Part shown: positions 25,413 to 35,230 of the stretch, one piece after another
How the letters are laid out: every line of letters begins with the position of its first letter
How positions within the stretch are numbered: position 1 is the stretch's first letter
Source of the DNA: Clostridia bacterium
Lineage (GTDB): Bacteria; Bacillota; Clostridia; Peptostreptococcales; Anaerovoracaceae
Length of the DNA: 64,000 bases
Assembly (NCBI GenBank): GCA_910575405.1
Contig: CAJTER010000020.1
Location: forward strand, 1-64,000
Direction of reading: 5' to 3'
Made by a program: the position numbers and the translations under genes
The notes under the pieces: model-generated
Told to the model about the DNA's origin: nothing
Seen by the model: only the letters and a program-made list of their open reading frames with translations
The model's database searches: none

Positions 25413-26006
25413 TTACTTGATTATTTCTAACATAGTAGCAATGTCCTCAGTTGCCATTGTTACTTTTGACTTTTCGATTAAAATGTTTCCCCCTGTCATT
25501 ATGTATGATGGCATTACCCTGATATCCCCATAATAGATTTCACTATTTCGCAATTTATAGGTGGAAATGGCGGGAATTACATTTTTCTTTGTTAACTTTT
25601 TTGTAATCATGTTAAAGGCTTTCTTTGCAACATCACCCATAAGCATAATAACCTTTATATTGGGGAATAAAGAAAGCTCTGCTTCTAAATAAGGCAGACT
25701 ATTTTCAATACTGTTTTTATCAATGGTGTATTCTGTCTTTGGGGTTTTTACGGCATTTGTGATATAGATACCTATTTTTAATATATCTTGTATAGAAGCA
25801 ACATCTGTTCCCGCCCCTTGCAAAAGAGGGATAGTTGTTTTCAAATAATCAGCGTCTGGAGTTCCATAAAAATCCTGTAAGGGGTCAGAGGGAACAACTT
25901 CATTTATCATTATTGCCTTAATCGCAAGCGGGTCAATATCAATGTTGTTTAGATATATACCCTTTGTTATACCTGCTTTCGTTTCAAGTTCCTTTTTTAT
26001 ATTCAT
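25413..26006 (-). CDS. Uracil-DNA glycosylase-superfamily-like protein
   Basis: A 197-residue soluble protein. The segments VVPSDPLQDFYGTPDADY, IYITNAVKTPK and VIMLMGDVAKKAFN match in order the active-site, middle and helix regions of UDG-superfamily proteins. The catalytic detail is not certain. The ATG at 26006 follows AAGGAG. It begins 4 bases before the end of the WYL regulator, so the two form one unit. Confidence 0.7.
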   Translation of the reverse strand: MNIKKELETKAGITKGIYLNNIDIDPLAIKAIMINEVVPSDPLQDFYGTPDADYLKTTIPLLQGAGTDVASIQDILKIGIYITNAVKTPKTEYTIDKNSIENSLPYLEAELSLFPNIKVIMLMGDVAKKAFNMITKKLTKKNVIPAISTYKLRNSEIYYGDIRVMPSYIMTGGNILIEKSKVTMATEDIATMLEIIK

Positions 26007-26010
26007 ATCT

Positions 26011-26927
26011 TTATTCTCCTTTATGATGATCTCTTGCAGCCTCATGTTTTGCTTGCAATGTTTGACGAATGGATTTAGGCCGGATTATTGTCACTTTGTT
26101 TCCAAATGACATAAGAAAACCATATAACCAATTATTTTCTGGCAAAGTGAGTTTAACAGTATATCCATTTTCATGTTCTATAATAGCCGTATCGTCCAGC
26201 GTATCAAATAACCTATACCCGACATCTAACGTAAATTCTAATTCTAAGTCTATTAAATCTCCAATATCCTCTGGCACTGGAAAAACGGAATCATATTGGT
26301 ATGTATCTGTTTTGCGTTCAAAATGTACCTCGGTTATAATTAGTTTTTTATCCGTGAAAGACGAAACAACCTACTTTCATTTCTTGAAAGACAAAAAGCA
26401 TTCAAGTACCATGCCCTGTCTTTATAAACCAATTTGTATGGATATACATTTCTTTTTCCGCTATTCCCGGAAGAATTATGATAGTCAAAAGTGATTTCAC
26501 GGTTTTCTAATATAGCTTGCTTTAGTTGTCTAAACAATCTATTTTCGCTTTCCGCAACACTGCCCCAACGTGAAAAATCCACATCAATCCAATCAGTTAA
26601 ACCGATTTGAAAAATTGCACCAAGTTTCTTCAAAATGGTGTCTACCTCTGGATATTGAACGGCTGACAAACTTTGCAAGCTAGATAATATCTCTAACTTT
26701 TCGCTATCTGAAAAAAAGGATTTGTCAAGAACATAATCATCAAGAAACTGTATGCCGCCGTTTCTTCCGGTTGTAACGTAGATAGGAATACCTGCACTAC
26801 TTATAGCGTCTACATCACGATAAATTGTACGGACAGACACTTCAAATTTCTCTGCCAATTCAGGCGCAGTGGCATGTCCCTTATCCAATAGGTAATACAA
26901 AATCCTAAACAGTCTGCTTTCTTGCAA
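26011..26927 (-). pseudogene. HTH-WYL transcription regulator with -1 frameshift
   Basis: An HTH_11 start (GHATAPELAEKFEVSVRTIY) is followed by a WYL domain (PYKLVYKDRAWYLNAFC) in one frame up to TAA at 26340. The C-terminal domain continues in the -1 frame from 26343 to 26011. The joint is A-AAA-AAC followed by TAA, exactly in register for a -1 slippery site, which would restore a 305-residue protein. The start is TTG 26927 with GGAGGTG upstream. Mutation or sequencing error in the A run is as likely as programmed shifting. Confidence 0.8.
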
Positions 26928-26946
26928 CGCATCACCTCCATGCTTG

Positions 26947-26975
26947 ATTATATAATTATGACAATGCCGTATCAA
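26947..26975 (-). promoter_or_regulatory. Sigma-A promoter of the WYL regulator
   Basis: On the minus strand TTGATA (26975-26970), 17 bases and TATAAT (26952-26947) lie 20 bases before the TTG start. It is close to consensus. Confidence 0.7.
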
Positions 26976-27566
26976 GGTTATCATAGGATTTATTCTTGTC
27001 AATTGCAAAATGACAGAATTTCACATATCCCTTATTTAATGTTCATAGACATGAGCCAAATATTGTTTAACTCATTCCTATGCTACTCACATCACACCAT
27101 GTTATTATTGTTAGAATTTTTGCACAATGTTCTTTTGACTATGCGGCACTGTTTAAAAGGACCCCCGACCATGAGTATATTGCCGTACACTGCTCACATA
27201 GTCAAGTTAAATATTCCTCCAACTCTCCCACACCCTATTAAAGGAACAGCTATGAATAAATATGACTTCTAGACTTTTGAAACAATGCAATGATCAAAGT
27301 GGTGCAGATGGCTGTAAGAAATGTCGATATCCCCCGCTACCTTACGCAAATATACCCTTATCAATTCTATCCACTCAACATTCTGTTTAACAATCCTGTC
27401 TACTCGACATACCCAATTTCTATTCTGTCAACTCAACTCTCTGCCATATTTTACGGTTGACCAGTTCCCCTTATCTTTTAGAACACAAAAATCCGAAAGC
27501 TAGAACAAATCTTCCAAACTGTTTCAACCCTCGGAAATCCCTTGTTTTCTACACTTTTTCAATTCT
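26976..27566. other. Gene-poor AT-rich stretch between island and core genes
   Basis: No convincing gene was found on either strand in about 590 bases. Short frames have no ribosome binding site and no protein-like composition. The only structure seen is a set of three direct repeats near 27.4 kb. The stretch marks the junction of the AT-rich island with the core gene rlmD. Confidence 0.5.
27365..27437. repeat. Three 15-bp direct repeats at exact 29-bp pitch
   Basis: TTCTATCCACTCAAC (27365-27379), TCCTGTCTACTCGAC (27394-27408) and TTCTGTCAACTCAAC (27423-27437) are spaced 29 bases apart, with unrelated 14-base spacers. There are only three imperfect copies, so this is not a CRISPR array. A binding site for a protein or a relic of a replication or integration region is possible. 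Confidence 0.45.
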
Positions 27567-28727
27567 TTATTTCGTGACCCGTGACATCAACACGACACAC
27601 TCAACATGCCGAGTCCCGGCAAAATTATCAAAGGCCTTCAGCACCTTCACCTCATACCCGTAATACTGCAGATAATACAAATTCTCCGCCAGGCTCTTGG
27701 GATTGCAGGAAACATAAACTATCTGCTCCACCCCATAGCTGATAATCTTATCCAGGGCTTTGGGCGAAATCCCCACCCGGGGCGGATCCACCACGATGAC
27801 GTCCGGCTTTTCGCTCACAGTTTCCAGCACTTCAAACACGTCGCCGGCCAGAAATTCGCAGTTGTCCAGGCCGTTTAAATCCGCGTTTGCTCTGGCCGCT
27901 TCTACTGCTTCAGGCACCAGCTCCACGCCCACGGCTTTTTTGGCTTTGCGGGCCATGGTCTGGGTGATGGTTCCGGTTCCGCAGAAGAGGTCGAAGATCG
28001 TTTTGCCGCTGAAGTCGTCGATGAGGTTGACGGCGTAGGAGTAGAGCCGCTCTGCCGCTTCCACATTGGTCTGGAAGAAGGAAAAAGCGCTAACCTTAAA
28101 GTCCAATCCCATGATCTGCTCCATGTAATAGTCCTGTCCCTGCAGGATTTTCAGCTCTTCGCAGTAAACGGCATCGGCCAGCCGGTCGTTAAAGGTCCGC
28201 AGAATGCCCACAAGCTGGTGCTCCAAATCCAGCGCGTTGAGAGCCTCTGCATAGCCTTCCTCATCAAAGCCCGGTTCCGTAGTCGTCACTAGGTTCACAA
28301 GGAGCTGTCCAGTACGAACGCCCCGCCGCAAAACCAGATGGCGCAGCAGGCCCTTGTGGGATTTTTTGTGGTAAAAGGAATAGCCTTTTTCTTTGCAAAA
28401 GTCCAGAGTTACCCGCAGCACCTTGTTAAAATCCGGGTGAACCAGCTGGCACTCGTCCACGGTTACGATGGACATAAAACGTTTTTTGCGGTGCATTCCC
28501 AGGGTCATTTCGCCTCCCTTTTCCATGTCGCCGAAGGTATATTCCATCTTATTTCGGTATCCGTACTGGCCGGGGCTCGCCTCAATGGGGAGAATGCTGC
28601 CGCAGCGGATTTCCTTTCTTTCCAAGAGCTGCAGCACTTCCCGTTCCTTTATTTTCAACTGTTCTTCATAAGGCACTCCCTGATACAGGCAGCCGCCGCA
28701 AAATTCATTGTGCTTACAAATTTCCAT
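27567..28727 (-). CDS. rlmD: 23S rRNA (uracil-5-)-methyltransferase, RlmD/RlmCD type
   Basis: A 386-residue SAM-dependent RNA m5U methyltransferase. The N-terminal Cys set CKHNEFCGGCLYQG would hold a 4Fe-4S cluster. The SAM site is FDLFCGTGTI near residue 240, and the catalytic Cys is in YVSCNPKSL with VVDPPRVG before it. It lacks a separate TRAM domain. Which uridine(s) it methylates cannot be told from sequence. The ATG at 28727 follows AAGGA. Confidence 0.92.
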   Translation of the reverse strand: MEICKHNEFCGGCLYQGVPYEEQLKIKEREVLQLLERKEIRCGSILPIEASPGQYGYRNKMEYTFGDMEKGGEMTLGMHRKKRFMSIVTVDECQLVHPDFNKVLRVTLDFCKEKGYSFYHKKSHKGLLRHLVLRRGVRTGQLLVNLVTTTEPGFDEEGYAEALNALDLEHQLVGILRTFNDRLADAVYCEELKILQGQDYYMEQIMGLDFKVSAFSFFQTNVEAAERLYSYAVNLIDDFSGKTIFDLFCGTGTITQTMARKAKKAVGVELVPEAVEAARANADLNGLDNCEFLAGDVFEVLETVSEKPDVIVVDPPRVGISPKALDKIISYGVEQIVYVSCNPKSLAENLYYLQYYGYEVKVLKAFDNFAGTRHVECVVLMSRVTK

Positions 28728-28778
28728 ATTGTTCCTTTCTCGCATCCTTTTCTTACATTTCTACGCTCTTACTTTTCC

Positions 28779-29927
<1,149 letters not shown>

Positions 29928-29983
29928 TTAATCATATCATAGATGTCTCTGTTTTTCATCTGTTTTGCAGGTTCTAAAAAAGA

Positions 29984-30012
29984 AAAAGATCGAAGCGCCT
30001 TGCCGATCTTTT
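29984..30012 (-). terminator. Hairpin terminator after cytidylate-kinase-like gene
   Basis: AAAAGATCG (29984-29992) pairs with CGATCTTTT (30004-30012); on the minus strand a T-rich run follows. It separates the kinase-like gene from tgt. Confidence 0.7.
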
Positions 30013-30052
30013 CCCTTTCATAAATTTTCTCTTTTCCTTCCCTGCTGCCTTC

Positions 30053-30691
30053 TCATTTCAGCTCCGGAAATCTGGCTGTTATATATTGAAACAAAATTTC
30101 CTCAATCTGCTCATCTGTAAAATATGTCGTATCCAGCACCAGATCGTAGCCTCTCAGATCCAGCCACTTCTTTCCGGTAAAAGTATTAAAATACCTGGCC
30201 CGCTCCCGATCCTCATGCTCAATATGCTTTCGCTTCCTGGTTCCCTTGACCGGCTTTTTCAGCGTTTTTTCCAGCCTGGCCATGCGGGAATCCATATCCG
30301 CCTGCAGGAAGATGCTGGTATGTTTTTCATAATTTCGGAAAAGATACGAGGCGCAGCGCCCGATGATCACGCAGGGCCCTTCCTCTGCCGCTTCCCGCAT
30401 GATCTGCGTCTGTGTTTCAAAGAGCTGCTTGCTGGTAGGCGTGTACCAGGCGTCCGCCACATAGGGCATATCGTATACGGCTATCTGTGCCAGAGCGCCC
30501 CATATGGAGCTGTTTCTTTCATCAATGAGCTCCAGGCTTTCCTCCGACAGTTCCAGACGTTCCGCTGCCTTTACCAGGATTTCCTTATCTATGTATCGGA
30601 AGCCAAAATGCTCCGCAATGGCTCTTCCCATAGCAGATCCCCCGCTTCCCAGCTGTCTGCCGATACTAATGACATGATGTTGTTCTTTCAA
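30053..30691 (-). CDS. Cytidylate kinase-like protein
   Basis: A 212-residue P-loop protein of the cytidylate-kinase-like family (PF13189). The P-loop is SIGRQLGSGGSAMGR at about residues 9-23, with a DKEILVKAAERL helix and IIGRCASYLF in the core. This family is distinct from true Cmk, and its substrate is mostly unproven. It has its own terminator and lies downstream of the exporter gene. Confidence 0.85.
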   Translation of the reverse strand: MKEQHHVISIGRQLGSGGSAMGRAIAEHFGFRYIDKEILVKAAERLELSEESLELIDERNSSIWGALAQIAVYDMPYVADAWYTPTSKQLFETQTQIMREAAEEGPCVIIGRCASYLFRNYEKHTSIFLQADMDSRMARLEKTLKKPVKGTRKRKHIEHEDRERARYFNTFTGKKWLDLRGYDLVLDTTYFTDEQIEEILFQYITARFPELK

Positions 30692-30773
30692 TGTTCAAGC
30701 CTCCCGTTTTCTTTTATTCTATCATAGTTCGCCGTTTTTTCCAAAAAAGATCCGCTGCCAATTATCCTGCATA

Positions 30774-32198
30774 TTAATCGCAAAAAATATCATCGATCCG
30801 CTTTTCCCTCTTCACAAAGAGAATTGCCATGATCAGGGCGATGGCGCTGAGCCCCGCAGCTACTCCAAAGGCCGCGTGCATTCCCCGAAGCGTAGCCTGC
30901 ACACTCCCCGCGCTGCCGCTAAAGGCTGTCACCATGGTCATAATGGTAATGAGAATTGCCGTACCGATGGAGCCTGCCACCTGGCGGGCCGTGTTGTTGA
31001 TGGCGCTACCGTGGGCGATCATGCGGTTCTCCAGGGAATTGAGTCCCCAAGTGGTGATAGGCATATTGACAAGAGACATGCCAAACATGCGAACCGTATA
31101 AATCATGCACAAAAATCCGAAGCTCCAGTTTTCATCCATAAAGACGAAAAACAGAGAAAAGGCGGTCATAATGCCAAGGCCCGTAATAGCGATACTCCTG
31201 GGGCCAAAGCGGTCAAAGAGATTTCCCGTAATGGGGCTCATAATACCCATGATAATGGCACCCGGAAGCATCACGAGCCCAGACTGCATGGCGCTGAAAT
31301 GCAGGATATTCTGCAGATAAATCGGTGTAATAATCGTACCCGCAATTAAGGCCGCGTTGATAATCATGCTGATAATGGTGGCATAGCTGAACTCCTTTGT
31401 TTCCAGAACCCGCAGCTGCAAAAGAGGTATTTTCAGCTTTAGCTGGCGGCGGACAAAAAGGATGAAAAATACGATGCCTACTACCAGAGGCGCCAATGTC
31501 AAAGCGTGGCCCCATCCATAGGTTCCCGCCGCACTGAAGCCGTAGAGCAGGCCACCAAATCCTAAGGTAGAAACGATCACAGATGGGAAATCCAGCTCTG
31601 GCTTTCCTGTTTCGCCCACATTCCTCAGAAGGAAGCATCCTAAAATCACATCAATAGCCGCAAGGGGCGCGATAACCAAAAAGACACTGTGCCAGCCCCA
31701 GGCATCTACCATCCAGCCCGCCAGAGTCGGCCCCACAGCCGGTGCGAAGGCGATAACGATTCCCACCGTTCCCATAGCCGAACCCCGCTTTTCCTTTGGA
31801 AAGAGCAGCAAAATAACGGTCTGGATCATCGGCATCAAAATCCCCGCGGACATGGCCTGCAGAATGCGGGCGATTAAAAGAAGTAAAAAGCTTCCCGCAA
31901 AACCCGCCAGAGCCGTCCCTGCTGTAAAAAGAACCATGGAGCTCAAATAAAGCTGCCTAGTGGTAAACCGGTCGATTAAATATGCGGTTATGGGAATCAT
32001 GATCCCGTTGACCAGCATAAAAGCTGTCGTAAGCCACTGACCTTCCACTGCCGTAATATGCATATCCCGCATGATGCTTGGCAGGGCCGGTGAAAGAATG
32101 GTCTGATTCAGCACCGCAATAAAGGCACCGGAAAGCATGACGCCGATGATCAATGTATTTCCCCCTGATTTTTCCCGCTTCAAACTCTGTTGTCCCAT
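30774..32198 (-). CDS. DHA2-family (EmrB/QacA-like) drug exporter
   Basis: A 474-residue, 14-helix proton antiporter. Marks are NQTILSPALPSIMRDM in helix 1, the motif C-like GPTLAGWMVD, and WLTTAFMLVNGIMIPITAYL. It probably exports toxic compounds. It starts 7 bases after the TetR regulator stop, so regulator and pump form one operon with the regulator first. GAGGAA precedes the ATG. Confidence 0.92.
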   Translation of the reverse strand: MGQQSLKREKSGGNTLIIGVMLSGAFIAVLNQTILSPALPSIMRDMHITAVEGQWLTTAFMLVNGIMIPITAYLIDRFTTRQLYLSSMVLFTAGTALAGFAGSFLLLLIARILQAMSAGILMPMIQTVILLLFPKEKRGSAMGTVGIVIAFAPAVGPTLAGWMVDAWGWHSVFLVIAPLAAIDVILGCFLLRNVGETGKPELDFPSVIVSTLGFGGLLYGFSAAGTYGWGHALTLAPLVVGIVFFILFVRRQLKLKIPLLQLRVLETKEFSYATIISMIINAALIAGTIITPIYLQNILHFSAMQSGLVMLPGAIIMGIMSPITGNLFDRFGPRSIAITGLGIMTAFSLFFVFMDENWSFGFLCMIYTVRMFGMSLVNMPITTWGLNSLENRMIAHGSAINNTARQVAGSIGTAILITIMTMVTAFSGSAGSVQATLRGMHAAFGVAAGLSAIALIMAILFVKREKRIDDIFCD

Positions 32199-32204
32199 AC
32201 TGTT

Positions 32205-32996
32205 TTATTCCTCCTCACTCTCTAATGCCTTCAATTCTGCCAACAGGCGCTCCGCTTCCTCAAGCTTTGCTCTCCTGCCGCTCTTTTCATAGTCTTCTAA
32301 GGAAGACCGTAGTTCTGCTGCCAGCCTTTTTTTCTGGAAGATCGGCCTAAGCTGCTTTTCCTCGTTTTCAACTGCGCTCCTTATCTCGTCAAGCTGCTGC
32401 CTTGTGAGCAGCCTCTTTTTGCCCCTGCGCTTTTGCAAAATGGCTTCCAAGCTATCGGCAATAAAGTCTGCTGCCGCCTTCTCGTCCAGCTCCACAATGT
32501 CATCCTTCGCCACAATGGAAATCTCCCGCATCAGGCCGTTGAAATTGATGGTAAGCTCTGCTGCCAGCGCTTCATCCTCCAGCTCAAAGGCCCTCATGAT
32601 CACATGCAGAAACAAATCAAACATGTGGAACCGATTTCGATTCAGAGCAGGCAGGCACTTTTCCATCTGCTCCGGCGTAAAGGAGAGAATCAGCTCATCT
32701 GTAAAGCGGGTTCTCTCTGCAAAATTCTCCATCCGCACCAGAATGCTCTCCCTGAGAAGTTCCCTTGGCCGCAGATCCTGCCGATCCATGATGTTCTCCG
32801 TTTTTTCCTTCATCTGTTCGGTAAGGTAAAAGGCTGCCAGAATGCCGATTGCCTCTTTTGAATCGAAAAATTTGTAAAGCGTTGCTTTTGAAAAATTGCA
32901 TCCTACCGCAATATCCTGCATGGACGTCTTTGGATAGCCTTTTTCCAGAAAGAGTCTCAGCCCAGTTTCTAAAATCTGCTGTTTTTTCGTATCCAT
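32205..32996 (-). CDS. TetR-family regulator of the adjacent exporter
   Basis: A 263-residue TetR-type protein. The N-terminal helix-turn-helix is TSMQDIAVGCNFSKATLYKF. The C-terminus is unusually long and charged (coiled-coil-like, KKRLLTRQQLDEI to the end). The ATG at 32996 follows AAGGA, giving MDTKKQQILETGL. It is probably the autorepressor of the pump operon. Confidence 0.9.
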   Translation of the reverse strand: MDTKKQQILETGLRLFLEKGYPKTSMQDIAVGCNFSKATLYKFFDSKEAIGILAAFYLTEQMKEKTENIMDRQDLRPRELLRESILVRMENFAERTRFTDELILSFTPEQMEKCLPALNRNRFHMFDLFLHVIMRAFELEDEALAAELTINFNGLMREISIVAKDDIVELDEKAAADFIADSLEAILQKRRGKKRLLTRQQLDEIRSAVENEEKQLRPIFQKKRLAAELRSSLEDYEKSGRRAKLEEAERLLAELKALESEEE

Positions 32997-33266
32997 AGGT
33001 TCCTTTCTCCGGTGCCTCTGCCGCACGGCCCACATCCACCGTATCCATTTGAGGGCCTGCCCCAGGCATCCTCCTGCCTTCTCTCTCAAAGAAAAACTCC
33101 CCAGTATCCTCAGTATTCCCTCTGCTGAACTGGTGAGTTTTTTCTAAACTCTATGGTTTTATTATCCGCTTTTCTATGTGATTTGTCAAGAGTGTATTTT
33201 GCAAATCATAAGAAAAATTCCACAAAAAAGATAAGAATGCTTAAAAATTTGAAACAGAGAATGCAA

Positions 33267-33980
33267 CTATCTTTTCTGTTTTTCCAAAACTTTTTTAATA
33301 ATTTCTTCAATACTGCCCTGTGTTTTCCTTTGATTCTTATCCTTTTGAATGCGGATCACTACCTCTTTGGATCGTTCTTCCTCCCGCTCCTGTTCCTCAA
33401 ACAATTGTTCCAGATCCTCGGATTTCAGCGCCGCTTCTAAAACTTGTACTGCATAATCTGAAATGCCTTCCCAACTTCCATATAAATCGTTTATAGCCTT
33501 ATCGATCTGAGAATACTCAATCGGGGCTCCAAAGTTTCTCTGTTCCCGCACGATGCCTATAATGTCGGACAGGTCTTTTTTATAACGCCTGCCTGACATC
33601 AATTTCATAGCAACAAGATATTCCGCCTGAATCGTTCTGACTTCCAGTATATTGGAATATGTACGATAATGCCTGGAATACTGCGATAATTTTGGAGTGT
33701 ATGAAGCCGTATTTTTAAAATCAGTGTTCAACCAGCCATTAGGCAGTTCAAGCCGATCGCCCACTGCATTAATAGCCTCCTTCATTGCTGATGAAGCGGT
33801 AATAACAGCATCTATATCATAAGTCATCTCGCGGAATCCATAATTGACAAGAATTGCTGCACCGCCGATCAAGATAATCTCAGTCGGCATCTTTCTCCCA
33901 TTCCGTTTACGGAATTCTTTCGCCAATTCCTTCAAATAATAGTCCAGGTTTTCTTTTGTAAACGCTTTATCAACAGACAT
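33267..33980 (-). CDS. DUF6036/AbiEii-like nucleotidyltransferase
   Basis: A 237-residue protein with a nucleotidyltransferase core: LIGGAAILVNYGF followed by DIDAVI (the hG-G ... D-x-D pattern) at about residues 37-58. The C-terminal tail is long, charged and coiled. Related proteins act as toxins in two-gene defence or toxin-antitoxin units. It overlaps the small upstream partner by 11 bases. Confidence 0.78.
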   Translation of the reverse strand: MSVDKAFTKENLDYYLKELAKEFRKRNGRKMPTEIILIGGAAILVNYGFREMTYDIDAVITASSAMKEAINAVGDRLELPNGWLNTDFKNTASYTPKLSQYSRHYRTYSNILEVRTIQAEYLVAMKLMSGRRYKKDLSDIIGIVREQRNFGAPIEYSQIDKAINDLYGSWEGISDYAVQVLEAALKSEDLEQLFEEQEREEERSKEVVIRIQKDKNQRKTQGSIEEIIKKVLEKQKR

Positions 33981-34380
33981 TTCTCACATCGCTCTCTATT
34001 ATGTTAAATCTTTTAAACTCAGGGATCGCTTCTTTCATGCTCTGTTCCCTTAGATCCAGTGAAGCATCCAGTCTTGCCGCAAGTATAATGTCCCTTGGAT
34101 ATAACGGCTCCGGCAAGGTGCAGCCACGGATATCGTCGTACTCTCGGCACAATGGCAATTCATTTTCTCTGCTCAGGTAGTCCACCATAGCGAGCAAATA
34201 AAAGCTTTCCCTGTACCACTGCTTTTTCCAGTAGGTGCGGATTTCATCTGCTGTCAAAGTATCAATAATGAAGTCAAGATCTCCCTTATCTTTCACCATA
34301 TGGCAAACATTGCTTTTGAACGCTTCAAAGCTGCTTCGATAGGGTATTGCATTTTTTTCTTTCCGGTGTGCCTTTTGCAT
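33970..34380 (-). CDS. Partner of the nucleotidyltransferase, possible antitoxin
   Basis: A 136-residue soluble protein starting MQKAHRKEKN after a GGGGG site. It contains a W-x-K-x-W-Y-R-E stretch and an acidic C-terminal half, with no recognised domain. It comes first in a two-gene unit and overlaps the nucleotidyltransferase start by 11 bases, the usual layout of antitoxin before toxin. The role is inferred from layout only. Confidence 0.7.
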   Translation of the reverse strand: MQKAHRKEKNAIPYRSSFEAFKSNVCHMVKDKGDLDFIIDTLTADEIRTYWKKQWYRESFYLLAMVDYLSRENELPLCREYDDIRGCTLPEPLYPRDIILAARLDASLDLREQSMKEAIPEFKRFNIIESDVRNVC

Positions 34381-34510
34381 TGCTGTTCCCCCTTTTGCAA
34401 GTCCCATGATTTTTATACAATATACCATTGTATACGGAAAAAGTACAGAACAAAGAAAACGTTTGCTCTGTACTTTTTTCTCTGCTTTTCCAGCGTCCTG
34501 AACTCCACTT

Positions 34511-35230
34511 CTACCAGAGCGTAACCACAATCCCCCCTTCGTTATCGCCGGAAATCTGGTATGGCCGCCCCTCTGGAATCTCTGCCGCCGCACCCTCAGT
34601 CCCTGCCGAGATATACTGTATTTCAATAGACTTATGCCCGCAGCTCCAGACGATCCGTTTTTCCTTTCGCAGAAATTCCAGATATTCCTCCAGCGACAGC
34701 GCCTTTTCCTGCATGATCAGGGAGTGGGGAAATCCTACATAGCGGAAGTGCCATGGTTCGTGGGCGATTCCCGTGGCAGCTTCTTTCCCCTTTTCATATC
34801 GCTGGACGAAGCCAAACCAGGGTGCTTTGTTGCGAAAGTCCTGACACGGCCCCGTATAAGGAAAAGAAGGACAGATCTCGTCGATGGGTTCCTTGTTTTC
34901 CCCCAGATCGATGGCCAGGCCGCATTCGTGCTCGCTGCACCGGGGCAGGGCAACATAGTTTCTGGTAAAGTTTTCACCATTATCGCGAAGGGACTGTTGA
35001 TACAGGTTTTTCTGTTCCTTGTGGCTGCGGAAGCCGCTTACACTGATGATCTCACTCTGTTCCTCCAAAAGGAGCTTTAACTGAAGGGCTGCCTCCCGCT
35101 GCAGCTTTACCCCTCTTCCCACGACCCGAAGCTCCTGTCTGCCGATGGTTTTGCGCAGGGGATGCTCTTTATTGACCAGGATCAGAGGGCCTGTAAAAAT
35201 CTGCTCCTTATCCAGTAAGACTCGCTTCAT
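34511..35230 (-). CDS. VanXY/VanY-like D,D-peptidase (M15B), cytoplasmic
   Basis: A 239-residue zinc D-Ala-D-Ala dipeptidase/carboxypeptidase. The zinc and catalytic motifs are SEHECGLAIDLG (His, Asp) and EPWHFRYVG (Glu, His), with SGFRSHKEQ before them. It has no signal peptide or membrane helix, so it should act in the cytosol like VanXY enzymes. These remove D-Ala-ending precursors in glycopeptide-resistant cells. Its start overlaps the ligase stop by 4 bases (ATGA). Confidence 0.85.
   Translation of the reverse strand: MKRVLLDKEQIFTGPLILVNKEHPLRKTIGRQELRVVGRGVKLQREAALQLKLLLEEQSEIISVSGFRSHKEQKNLYQQSLRDNGENFTRNYVALPRCSEHECGLAIDLGENKEPIDEICPSFPYTGPCQDFRNKAPWFGFVQRYEKGKEAATGIAHEPWHFRYVGFPHSLIMQEKALSLEEYLEFLRKEKRIVWSCGHKSIEIQYISAGTEGAAAEIPEGRPYQISGDNEGGIVVTLW

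Noticed and set aside
27365-27437. Possible CRISPR array
   Set aside because: Only three 15-base imperfect units with 14-base spacers and no cas genes; kept as plain repeats.
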